In this document: positions 7,234 to 13,749 of the stretch, in pieces
Layout: each line of letters begins with the position of its first letter
How positions within the stretch are numbered: the first letter of the stretch is position 1
Assembly (NCBI GenBank): GCA_015655365.1
Contig: JAATFE010000491.1
Location: 1 to 15,759 of the forward strand
Length of the DNA stretch: 15,759 bases
Direction: 5' to 3'
DNA from: Terriglobales bacterium
GTDB lineage: Bacteria; Acidobacteriota; Terriglobia; Terriglobales; Acidobacteriaceae
Notes under the pieces: model-generated
Told to the model about the DNA's origin: nothing
Databases searched by the model: none
What the model saw: only the letters and a program-made list of their open reading frames with translations
Program-made: the position numbers and the translations under genes

Positions 7234-7917
7234 CTAGATCAACGCCAGGGCCGCGTAGAGCAGGTGCATCGTGGGCACCATGAAGAAGCGCACGATGGGG
7301 CCACCGACCAGAATCATCACCAGCAGGCCCATCCAGCCGCTGAGCCGGTCGTAGGACTGTACGGCGTTGTAGGGCAGCATGTTGCGCACGATGCGGCTGC
7401 CGTCGAGCGGCGGAATCGGCAGCAGGTTGAAGAAGAAAAGGGCCAGGTTGACCTGAATGGCCAACTGGCAGAGCAGGCCCAGCGCCTGGACGTTGGTAGC
7501 CATGCTCTCGGTTTCGGGCAGGTGACCCTGGGAGACGATGATGACGACCAGCCCGGCAAAGCCAGCCAGGGCCAGGAGCAGGTTCGAGACCGGACCGGCC
7601 AGGGTGACCAGCGCGTCGTCGCGGACAATCTTGCGAAAGTTGCGGGTAATGACCGGGGTGGGCTTGGCCCAGCCGATGAGGAAGCCGCCCATGGCGCCGC
7701 CGCCCATCAGGGGTCCGAAGATCATCAGCGCCGGGAAGAGCAGGGTGCCGATGGGGTCCACGTGGTACATGGGGTTGAGCGTAACGCGGCCTTGCAGGCG
7801 GGCAGTCTGGTCGCCCAGGCGCGAAGCCATCCAGGCGTGGGCGCACTCATGCGCGCTCAGCGAGAAGATGAGCAGGACGAACTCGAAGACGGCGATGATA
7901 AAGCTGCTGGGCTGCAA
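7234..7917 (-). CDS. M50-family (site-2 protease type) membrane metalloprotease
   Basis: An integral-membrane zinc metalloprotease of the M50 group related to YwhC and other site-2 proteases. The zinc motif HECAH sits at 23-27 in the first membrane helix. The third ligand motif is NLLPIPPLDGSRI, with D172 as ligand. Hydrophobic segments near 6-22, 56-85, 105-130, 150-168 and 195-215 fit a multi-pass protein of 227 residues, the normal size for the short PDZ-less subgroup. Translation starts at TTG 7917, supported by GGAG (7925-7928) 7 bases upstream. It diverges from the EAL-HDOD gene and heads the leftward trpS-cupin-scpA cluster. Members act in regulated intramembrane proteolysis or on poorly known substrates, so the target here is unknown. 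Confidence 0.9.
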   Translation of the reverse strand: MQPSSFIIAVFEFVLLIFSLSAHECAHAWMASRLGDQTARLQGRVTLNPMYHVDPIGTLLFPALMIFGPLMGGGAMGGFLIGWAKPTPVITRNFRKIVRDDALVTLAGPVSNLLLALAGFAGLVVIIVSQGHLPETESMATNVQALGLLCQLAIQVNLALFFFNLLPIPPLDGSRIVRNMLPYNAVQSYDRLSGWMGLLVMILVGGPIVRFFMVPTMHLLYAALALI

Positions 7918-8059
7918 AAGGACACTCCACGAGCTGGAAATTTCAGGTTAGCATGGTGGGTCCGTGGGATTCGAGCGGCGAGCGGCGCGGCCAGCACAAT
8001 CGGCACCTCGATCGGACAAGAATTGCTGAATTTCCCCCGCCATTTGCCGATAGGAATGC

Positions 8060-9331
8060 ATGATCCAATCGTCGGATATCGGCTCGGTACGTACCGAGAG
8101 TTCAATGGTCGCAGAGGGTACTTGGCCCAGCGGCGCGGGCTACGTTTCGCGGCAACCGATTCTCGACCATTGTGGCGGAGTTTTCGGATACGAGTTGCAT
8201 TGCCACGAGCCCTTCAAGAAGGGCGAAGCAAATGGCACCCATGTTTCCTACGAGATGTCGGACGCGCTGGCTTTGTTTGGCGTGGAGCGGCTGGCCGTCG
8301 GTTCGTGGGGATTCGTGAGCTGCACCCTCGAAATGCTCATGGAAGATATGTTCGAGGCTTTGCCGCCGGCAATGACGGTTCTCGAAATCCCGAAATGTAA
8401 AGAGCCCTCTGAAAAACTGCTCCGCTCCTGCCGCAAATTGAAGGAAGCAGGTTTCCGGCTCGCCCTTCTCGATTTCGAGCCGGGCGATGTAGAGAGCCCC
8501 TTGATGGAGCTGGTCGATTACGTCAAGGTGGAACCGAGGAACTTCGATGCCGCCCTGTGGGAGCACCTGCGCAAGCAGCTTCACGACGCGAAAGTGATCG
8601 TGGTGGCCGACAAGATCCATACCCACCAGGCTTATAGCAAGGCGCGAGCCCTGGGAATCCAATACTTTCAGGGATTCTATTTCTGCCATCCCGAACTGGT
8701 TCCGAACGGCAAGATTCCCGCCAACCGGCTTCCCCACATGGAGATTCTTCGGCAGCTCTTCAAGGACCCGCTCGATCTGATGTCGCTCTGCCCCCTGGTG
8801 GGCCGCGACGCTTCTCTCGTTTACCGCGTGCTTCGCTACGCCAACTCGCCCATCTGCGCCATCCGCCAACCGGTGACTTCGATTCAGGAAGCCATCATGA
8901 TTTTGGGAGATGCGGCCTTCCGGCGCATTGCGGCTTTGGCCATCCAGAGCGCGCTCAACCAGGATCAATCTCCCGAACTGTTGCAGATGGCACTGGTGCG
9001 CGCCCGCTTTTGTGCGCAGGCCGCCAGCCTGTGCGGACTCGATGCCGAGGAGCAGTATCTGCTGGGCATGTTGAGCCTCTTGCCGCCGATGTTGCGCGTC
9101 CCCATGGACGCCGTCCTGCACGAGCTTCCCTTGCGGGTTGAGATTCGCGATGCCCTCGCCGGCACCCAGACCAGGGAGCGAGCCCTGCTGACGTGGATCG
9201 AGCATCTTGAAGAGAACTGCACCTCGGGATGCGACCAGATCTCAGCGGAATACGGACTCGACAGGAACGTGCTGGCGGTCTTGTACCTTGACTCGCTGGA
9301 GCCGGGAAACAAGCCGGTGCGGATCAACTGA
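8060..9331 (+). CDS. EAL-HDOD signalling protein with degenerate EAL domain
   Basis: This has the YuxH/CdgJ architecture: an EAL-like domain (about 27-220) followed by an HDOD domain (about 228-400), 423 residues in all. It opens with VSRQPILDHCGGVFGYELH as in this family. The residues needed for c-di-GMP hydrolysis are altered: the EAL triplet reads YELH (44-47), the DDFG region reads LDFEPG (137-142), and the AEGVET loop reads ADKIHT (183-188). It is therefore probably a non-catalytic signalling or scaffold protein. HDOD is marked by CPLVGRDASLVYRVLRYANS and IMILGDAAFRRI. ATG 8060 has AGGA 4 bases upstream. An ATG at 8105 is an alternative that would put a 16-bp palindrome in the leader. 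The gene ends inside an intrinsic terminator. Confidence 0.88.
   Translation: MIQSSDIGSVRTESSMVAEGTWPSGAGYVSRQPILDHCGGVFGYELHCHEPFKKGEANGTHVSYEMSDALALFGVERLAVGSWGFVSCTLEMLMEDMFEALPPAMTVLEIPKCKEPSEKLLRSCRKLKEAGFRLALLDFEPGDVESPLMELVDYVKVEPRNFDAALWEHLRKQLHDAKVIVVADKIHTHQAYSKARALGIQYFQGFYFCHPELVPNGKIPANRLPHMEILRQLFKDPLDLMSLCPLVGRDASLVYRVLRYANSPICAIRQPVTSIQEAIMILGDAAFRRIAALAIQSALNQDQSPELLQMALVRARFCAQAASLCGLDAEEQYLLGMLSLLPPMLRVPMDAVLHELPLRVEIRDALAGTQTRERALLTWIEHLEENCTSGCDQISAEYGLDRNVLAVLYLDSLEPGNKPVRIN
8083..8098. promoter_or_regulatory. 16-bp perfect palindrome near the EAL-HDOD start
   Basis: CTCGGTACGTACCGAG is an exact inverted repeat with no spacer. It lies between two candidate start codons of the EAL-HDOD gene (8060 and 8105). 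If translation begins at 8105, it is a leader or promoter operator; if at 8060, it is coding sequence. The regulator is unknown. Confidence 0.35.
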
Positions 9332-9352
9332 TCTGCACCGGCTCGGTTTTCT
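9312..9352 (+). terminator. Intrinsic terminator of the EAL-HDOD gene
   Basis: AGCCGGTGC (9312-9320) pairs with GCACCGGCT (9335-9343). The stem continues through GATCA/TGATC with one G-T position, leaving a two-base loop. TTTTCT follows at 9347-9352. The hairpin contains the stop codon (9329-9331). It may also act in reverse for the convergent acyltransferase gene, though that T-run is weaker. Confidence 0.88.
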
Positions 9353-9376
9353 ATTCCCTGTTCCCTACTCCCTCGT

Positions 9377-10102
9377 CTACTCCCGGTCCGCCGGGAAACG
9401 CCCCACCACTTCGCCTGCCGGAACGCTCTGGCCGGCGAGGACGATGGCGTGGCTGCCAATCCTTGCGCCGGCGCCGATGACCGTCGGCACCAGCGTGACC
9501 TGGTCGTAGTTCACCGGGGAATGGGTGTGAGAGTAGATGCGGGCGAAAGAGCCAATCACCGCTCCCTTGCCGATGGTGATGCTGCCGCGATCGTTGAGCC
9601 GCGCGCATTGCCGGATGGTGGCGCCGTCCTCGATGGTCAGGTTGTAGCCGTAGGTGAGGTCGACGCCATGGTAGATTTTGACTCCCGCGCCGATGCGGGC
9701 AAACAAATGCCGGCCCAACATGCTGCGGAAGCGGATGCCCAGCCAGTGGTTCAGGCCCACCGGTGAGCGGTCGAACATCTGCCAGAACCAAAGCAGCGGC
9801 TTGAGCTTGGCGAACCGATCGGCATCGATGTCGGGAAAGTGCTCTGCCTCGAGGGTCACGTTCTCCGGGTCCAGCGAGAGGGCGAGGATGTTGCCCGGCA
9901 GCTCGCTGGTAAGGGTGAGGTTGAGCTTGCCGCTGTGCGGGCGGCCAAGGTAGAGCTGGAAGAGCTGGTCGCGCACAATCTCGGCGCGGCGCTCCGCCGA
10001 GTGGTGCCGCGTGAACTCTTCATCGAGAAAGTGAATCCACCGACGGTAGAGTTCTTCGGCTTCGGGAGCGGGCTGCGGGGCGTTGCTGAGATTATTCTCC
10101 AT
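9377..10102 (-). CDS. Left-handed beta-helix acyltransferase
   Basis: The C-terminal half (about 115-241) consists of hexapeptide repeats such as IGAGVKIYHGVDL, GYNLTIEDGATIRQ, SITIGKGAVIG and VIGAGARIGSHAIVLAG. This is the trimeric LbH fold of serine O-acetyltransferase-like and sugar acyltransferases. The N-terminal half is mixed and mostly helical (EAEELYRRWIHFLDEEFTRH, AEIVRDQLFQLYLGR), with no confident match. A His-rich point SHTHSPVNYD may hold the active-site His. The acceptor substrate cannot be read. I chose ATG 10102 (241 residues); ATG 10123 is an alternative, and no candidate start has a clear ribosome binding site. A start near 10249 would fall in a palindromic repeat and is unlikely. 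G-rich tracts in opposite orientation flank the gene. Confidence 0.82.
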   Translation of the reverse strand: MENNLSNAPQPAPEAEELYRRWIHFLDEEFTRHHSAERRAEIVRDQLFQLYLGRPHSGKLNLTLTSELPGNILALSLDPENVTLEAEHFPDIDADRFAKLKPLLWFWQMFDRSPVGLNHWLGIRFRSMLGRHLFARIGAGVKIYHGVDLTYGYNLTIEDGATIRQCARLNDRGSITIGKGAVIGSFARIYSHTHSPVNYDQVTLVPTVIGAGARIGSHAIVLAGQSVPAGEVVGRFPADRE

Positions 10103-10250
10103 AACGATTGGACGATACACCATGAGGGGTGGGCGAATCGAGGGAATTGGGAATTGGGAATAGGGAGTAGGTGTGGATCTGGGGCCGACGATGGAGATCT
10201 GTCGATATTGGACCGCAAAACTATAGGCGGGAAACTGTAGATATTTCATA

Positions 10251-10302
10251 TCCCACCTTAACCGCTGCGCACAGAACGCGCTGCGGCGAAGGTGGGGCAC
10301 CC
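10251..10302 (+). repeat. Palindromic repeat, family A copy 2
   Basis: CCCACCTT (10252-10259) pairs with AAGGTGGG (10289-10296). CCGCTGCGC (10262-10270) pairs with GCGCTGCGG (10278-10286) with one mismatch, around a 7-base loop. The element begins TCCCA and ends TGGGGCACCC, the same ends as the hairpin at 156-188 read on the other strand. It lies between the acyltransferase start and the yidC terminator. Confidence 0.75.
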
Positions 10303-10322
10303 CGCGTTGTTGTCGGGGAAAG

Positions 10323-10354
10323 AAAAACCCCGCTCAAGATGGACTTGAGCGGGG
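10323..10354 (-). terminator. Intrinsic terminator of the rpmH-rnpA-yidD-yidC cluster
   Basis: On the minus strand an 11-bp perfect stem (10344-10354 with 10328-10338, CCCCGCTCAAG/CTTGAGCGGGG) with a 5-base loop is followed by TTTTT (10327-10323). It lies 25 bases beyond the yidC stop, a textbook position. Confidence 0.93.
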
Positions 10355-10378
10355 CTTCTGTTTGCGGACGTAAAGCGT

Positions 10379-12208
10379 CTAGCGGCGGCCCTGGATGGTC
10401 TTGGGATTTCCGCCGGCCTTTTTGGCGGCTCGCTTGGCGGCCATCTCGTGCATCTCCTTGCCGATGCTCGACTGGTTGATGGCGAGTTGGATGCCCAGGT
10501 TGATGATGTTGCCCGTGCCCCAGTAGAGAGCCAGTCCCGAGGCGAAGTGGAGCATCGAGAAGCCGAAGATGACCGGCATCAGGAAGGCCATCATGCGCCG
10601 CTGGGCGGGATCCATGCCCGGCGAAGGGGTGAGGTACTGGATCAGGAACATGCTGACGATGATGATGCCCGGCAGGATATGCAGCGGGTCCGGCATGGAG
10701 AGATCGGCGAGCCAGTACCAGTGAGCCTGGCGCAGCTCGATCACGTTGGCCAGCACGCGATAGTAGCCGAAGAACAGGGGCATCTGCAGCAGCAGGGGCA
10801 GGCAGCCGCCGTACATGTTCACGTTCTCGGTTTTGTAGAGCTGCATCATCTCGGTGTTCATCTCGGCCCGCTTGGGGTCGTTCATCTTGAGATGGGCGTA
10901 GCGCTTTTTGAGGGCCTCGACCTTGGGCTGAATGCGCATCATCTTCAGCGAAGACTTCATCATCATCAAGCGCGTGGGCAGCATGAGGAGGTTGAAGAGA
11001 ACGGTGACGACAATGATGGCCCAGCCCCAGTTGGGCACGCCGTGTTCATAAAGGAAGCGCAGGGCCAGGTAAAGGGGCTTGGCGACGATGGTGATCCAGC
11101 CGAATTGGATGAGCGATTCGAGCGAAGGGCCGCTGGGCTTGCCGTCCGCGCCGGTAGCGTGGATGGCGGAGATCGTGTCCATGGCCTTGGGGCCGGCGAA
11201 AAGGCGCAGGCGGGTGGTGCCGCTCTGGTCGCCCACGGCCAGGCCAAGCAGATGCGCCGGCTTCTTCGGGCTGTTGGGGTCGCTCAGGTCGGTGGGCACG
11301 TCGATGGTCTTGTGCAGCGTGACCAGGGTGGTGCGCTCAGGCGCGTCGGGCAAAAAGGCCGCGGCGAAATAGAGGTCGGTAATGGCGGCGTAGGAGTAGG
11401 GCTGTTCGAGCGTTGCATCGCCCTTGACCTTGGCCGCGGCCTCGGAGTCCTGCTTGCCGTTGAGGGACCAGGCAAATTGCGAAGCCGTAACCACCTGCGC
11501 GCGGGTCGTGGACGCGGGGAGGAACTCCTCCATATCGCCCAGGCCGGAAGGCCACTGCACCAGCGCGCGCACCGGCGAGCCGTTGCGCTTGACCTGGGTT
11601 TCGATGGTCACCACGTAGGTGGAGTCGAAGCGGAAGGTCTTCACCACGTCCAGGCCGTTGGCCGCATAGTGGAAGGTGATGGCGTTGGGCGCCTGCACCA
11701 CGCCGGTTGCCGATGCCTGGTAGAGCGCCCCGTTCAACTGCGCGGTGAGGGCCGGCTCATAGGTGTAGAAGGAGAGCGGATATCCGAACTTGGCCGCAGC
11801 CTGGGGCTGCACCATGTCCAGAATCTTGCCGGAGGAGTCCTTGTAATCCTTGAGGATCCACTGGGTGGCCTGCGCGCCCTTGTTGGAGAAGACGATTTTG
11901 TAGTGGGCGTTTTCGACCGTGGTGAAGGTCTCGGCGGCGGCGGTGATGGCCGGGATGGCGGCGGGAGCCTGCGCGGCGCCTGCAACCAGTTGCGCCGGAG
12001 CTGCGGCGGGCTGTGCCGCCGGCTGCTGCGTCTGGGCTTGCGTCTGGGTTTGGGGCGCAGCCGGCTTGGGCTTGAAGAAATACTGGTAGCCCAGGAGTAC
12101 GACGAGCATCAGCACGGTGAAAGCCAGCGTGGAGCGCATATCGCCGCCACCGCCGCCGCTACCGCCGGAGCCCTGCGTCTGGAGATTGGGATTGCGAATT
12201 TCGGACAA
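10379..12208 (-). CDS. yidC: Membrane protein insertase YidC
   Basis: Inserts and folds inner-membrane proteins, alone or with SecYEG. The 609-residue protein has the Gram-negative layout. TM1 is near 27-46 (LAFTVLMLVVLLGYQYFF), a Gln/Ala/Pro-rich linker runs to about 90, and a large periplasmic domain spans about 95-340. A C-terminal five-helix core carries SLKMMRIQPKVEALKKRYA in the cytoplasmic coiled region and NMYGGCLPLLLQMPLFFGYYR. It ends in a basic tail (AAKRAAKKAGGNPKTIQGRR) suited to ribosome contact. Translation starts at TTG 12208, supported by AGGAAG 6 bases upstream. The first 23 residues are Gly-rich (SGGSGGGGGD), which is unusual but fits Acidobacteria as I recall. It is last in the leftward cluster after yidD, with a 51-base gap. 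Confidence 0.96.
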   Translation of the reverse strand: MSEIRNPNLQTQGSGGSGGGGGDMRSTLAFTVLMLVVLLGYQYFFKPKPAAPQTQTQAQTQQPAAQPAAAPAQLVAGAAQAPAAIPAITAAAETFTTVENAHYKIVFSNKGAQATQWILKDYKDSSGKILDMVQPQAAAKFGYPLSFYTYEPALTAQLNGALYQASATGVVQAPNAITFHYAANGLDVVKTFRFDSTYVVTIETQVKRNGSPVRALVQWPSGLGDMEEFLPASTTRAQVVTASQFAWSLNGKQDSEAAAKVKGDATLEQPYSYAAITDLYFAAAFLPDAPERTTLVTLHKTIDVPTDLSDPNSPKKPAHLLGLAVGDQSGTTRLRLFAGPKAMDTISAIHATGADGKPSGPSLESLIQFGWITIVAKPLYLALRFLYEHGVPNWGWAIIVVTVLFNLLMLPTRLMMMKSSLKMMRIQPKVEALKKRYAHLKMNDPKRAEMNTEMMQLYKTENVNMYGGCLPLLLQMPLFFGYYRVLANVIELRQAHWYWLADLSMPDPLHILPGIIIVSMFLIQYLTPSPGMDPAQRRMMAFLMPVIFGFSMLHFASGLALYWGTGNIINLGIQLAINQSSIGKEMHEMAAKRAAKKAGGNPKTIQGRR

Positions 12209-12259
12209 AGGATACTTCCTGTCGTTTGAAGAAGGCAGACCGCAAGGCCGCCGCTTCTC

Positions 12260-12523
12260 CTATGGTAATGGTTCGTGAGGGAAATGGTTTGCAATGGCGG
12301 CGGGAGGGACCGGATCGAGGCCTCCGCGGCTGAAAGGGTGGCAGCGCAGCAGTCTCCACACCCCCAGCGCCACTCCGCGCAAAGGGCCGTGCGTGGCGAT
12401 GGCCACGGCTGTGTATTCCGAGCAGGTGGGCACGTACCGGCAGCCGCCCGCGCCCAGCGAGTGGATCGCCGGAGAAAGCCAGCGGCGATAAAAAGCGAGA
12501 ATGCCCAGCAGGATGCGGGTCAT
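12260..12523 (-). CDS. yidD: Membrane protein insertion efficiency factor YidD
   Basis: A small (87 residue) inner-membrane-associated protein that aids YidC-dependent insertion. It shows the family pattern FYRRWLSPAI, CRYVPTCSEYTAVAI, GVALGVWRLLRCHPFSRGGLDPV, with the conserved cysteines C28, C34 and C60. The short C-terminal tail after DPVP is normal. Its ATG overlaps the rnpA stop as ATGA, so translation is coupled to rnpA. It sits in the standard rpmH-rnpA-yidD-yidC order. Confidence 0.95.
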   Translation of the reverse strand: MTRILLGILAFYRRWLSPAIHSLGAGGCRYVPTCSEYTAVAIATHGPLRGVALGVWRLLRCHPFSRGGLDPVPPAAIANHFPHEPLP

Positions 12524-12996
12524 AGGGTCGGCTTGGACGGAGAACGGGGCGGGGCGGAAACTGTGCCCAATCGCGCCGCGTCGGTCCTGGCCTGTGAAAG
12601 GATACGTACGACTTCCGCTTCGAGTTTCGCAAATTCGATGGTGAGAACGGAGCGGCGGGGATGAAAGATGAGATCGCAGCCCTTGGGCAGCATGTCCACA
12701 TGGCGGCGCAAAGCCTCGCGCATGCGGCGCTTGAGACGGTTCCGCTCGTGTGCGGGGCCCATCACCTTGCCGGCCGTGAGGCCGACGCGCGGGCCAGCCG
12801 GGGTCTCAGCGCCTGGATAGGCAGGCTGCTGGGGGGCGATAAACCAGCTCATCGAAGAGGACTGCCGCTTGCGGCTGGCCGCATAGGCACGCTGATAGTC
12901 GGCGTGCTTGCACAGGCGCGACCCCGCCAGCGACTGCGGCCGAGAAACAGACCGGCTCAGTTCTTGGTCCGAGGCAGGCTTGGGAGGGGCGTTCAT
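12520..12996 (-). CDS. rnpA: Ribonuclease P protein component
   Basis: The protein subunit that helps the RNase P RNA remove 5-prime leaders from pre-tRNA. The family core runs from RLCKHADYQRAYAASRKR through RVGLTAGKVMGPAHERNRLKRRMREALR, which contains the RNR motif, to GCDLIFHPRR. Starting at ATG 12996 the protein has 158 residues, longer than the usual 110-130. The extra length is an N-terminal tail of about 27 residues before the core plus a Pro/Ser-rich C-terminus. A TTG at 13041 would add 15 more residues. Neither start has a convincing ribosome binding site, so the N-terminus is uncertain. The gene lies after rpmH and overlaps yidD by 4 bases. Confidence 0.92.
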   Translation of the reverse strand: MNAPPKPASDQELSRSVSRPQSLAGSRLCKHADYQRAYAASRKRQSSSMSWFIAPQQPAYPGAETPAGPRVGLTAGKVMGPAHERNRLKRRMREALRRHVDMLPKGCDLIFHPRRSVLTIEFAKLEAEVVRILSQARTDAARLGTVSAPPRSPSKPTL

Positions 12997-13075
12997 GACT
13001 ATGCCGGAAGGCGTCTCAGCCGGAATGGTCGCAAGGTGCAACCTGTTCCGGCTCAGGCAGAACGGCGGGAAAGAA

Positions 13076-13231
13076 TTAGTCGCGGAAGCCAGCGCTTACA
13101 GCTACGCGCTTGCGGCCGATGGCGCGGCGACGGCTGAGAACGGCTTGACCGCTCTTGGTCTTCATGCGCGCACGAAATCCGTGTGTTTTCACACGGTGGC
13201 GGCGATTGGGTTGAAATGTGCGCTTGGGCAT
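13076..13231 (-). CDS. rpmH: 50S ribosomal protein L34
   Basis: A small basic protein of the large ribosomal subunit. Reading the minus strand gives 51 residues beginning [20 protein letters not shown], with the family hallmark RRRAIGRKR before the C-terminus and a TAA stop at 13076-13078. The ATG has AGGAG 9 bases upstream. It is the first gene of the leftward rpmH-rnpA-yidD-yidC cluster and is divergent from dnaA, the classic arrangement around many bacterial origins. Confidence 0.97.
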   Translation of the reverse strand: MPKRTFQPNRRHRVKTHGFRARMKTKSGQAVLSRRRAIGRKRVAVSAGFRD

Positions 13232-13505
13232 GGAAATGCGCTCCTGTTAGCTTCTGAAAATCTGAGCCTTAACGGCAAGATTCAAGTCTATCGCATGTTG
13301 GGCCAGGAATCCAGCGGTAAGTGGAGCGGCGGGGAGAGAGGTCGCGGATAGGTTCGAGGCGGTGAGGTGTACAAGTCGAACGAAAATGCCGATTAAGAGA
13401 CTGTCTAAATGCTGCCGCACACGTGATTCTGGTAACTTTTGAGGCGAGTTTCACCATCAATGGTGCAACTCATTCAGGGGGGGCCAAAGTTATGTGAAAG
13501 GACCA

Positions 13506-13533
13506 TTGCAACAACTTCCAAATGTGCTACCAT
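13506..13533 (+). promoter_or_regulatory. Possible dnaA promoter
   Basis: TTGCAA (13506-13511) and TACCAT (13528-13533) lie 16 bases apart on the plus strand. TG at 13525-13526, one base before the -10, gives an extended -10. It lies about 215 bases upstream of the dnaA start, so the leader would be long. Weak evidence. Confidence 0.25.
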
Positions 13534-13696
13534 CGGGACCGTTCAAGAAAGTTTCCCAGCGTCCCACGGTACGAGTTAATCCACGGCCCCAGGGCATATT
13601 TTCAGGGGCAGACCAGCGGCAACCAGGCAGATTTTCACTGGCATTTGGATGAGGAGCCCCCGGCTCTTCGCCAAGAGAGAGCCGTTGCCCAAACCA

Positions 13697-13705
13697 TATG
13701 GATAA
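13697..13705 (-). promoter_or_regulatory. Single near-consensus DnaA box
   Basis: The minus strand reads TTATCCATA, matching the DnaA box TTATCCACA at eight of nine positions. It lies about 45 bases upstream of the dnaA start codon. I found no second good box in the intergenic region. Autorepression of dnaA is the most natural role. Confidence 0.4.
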
Positions 13706-13749
13706 ACCGCACCGGCAATAAACAGGCGGCGCAGGCAAGGATTAGTTTC

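Larger units (their letters stand above)
13232..13749. other. Divergent rpmH-dnaA intergenic region, possible origin neighbourhood
   Basis: These 518 bases separate the divergent rpmH and dnaA starts and hold no convincing gene. The region is more AT-rich than its surroundings in places (about 13380-13560). It contains one near-consensus DnaA box (13697-13705), a possible dnaA promoter (13506-13533) and a small inverted repeat CACCAT-CA-ATGGTG (13452-13465). The single box does not make a convincing oriC. It more likely reflects dnaA autoregulation, or the origin lies elsewhere nearby. Confidence 0.4.

Noticed and set aside
10448..12229. 593-codon open frame antisense to yidC
   Set aside because: A composition artefact of the GC-rich yidC gene; no recognisable domain and low-complexity translation.
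13522..13749. Extension of dnaA to an upstream start at 13522
   Set aside because: The added 76 residues show no DnaA similarity; ATG 13750 has a good ribosome binding site and the right domain I distance.
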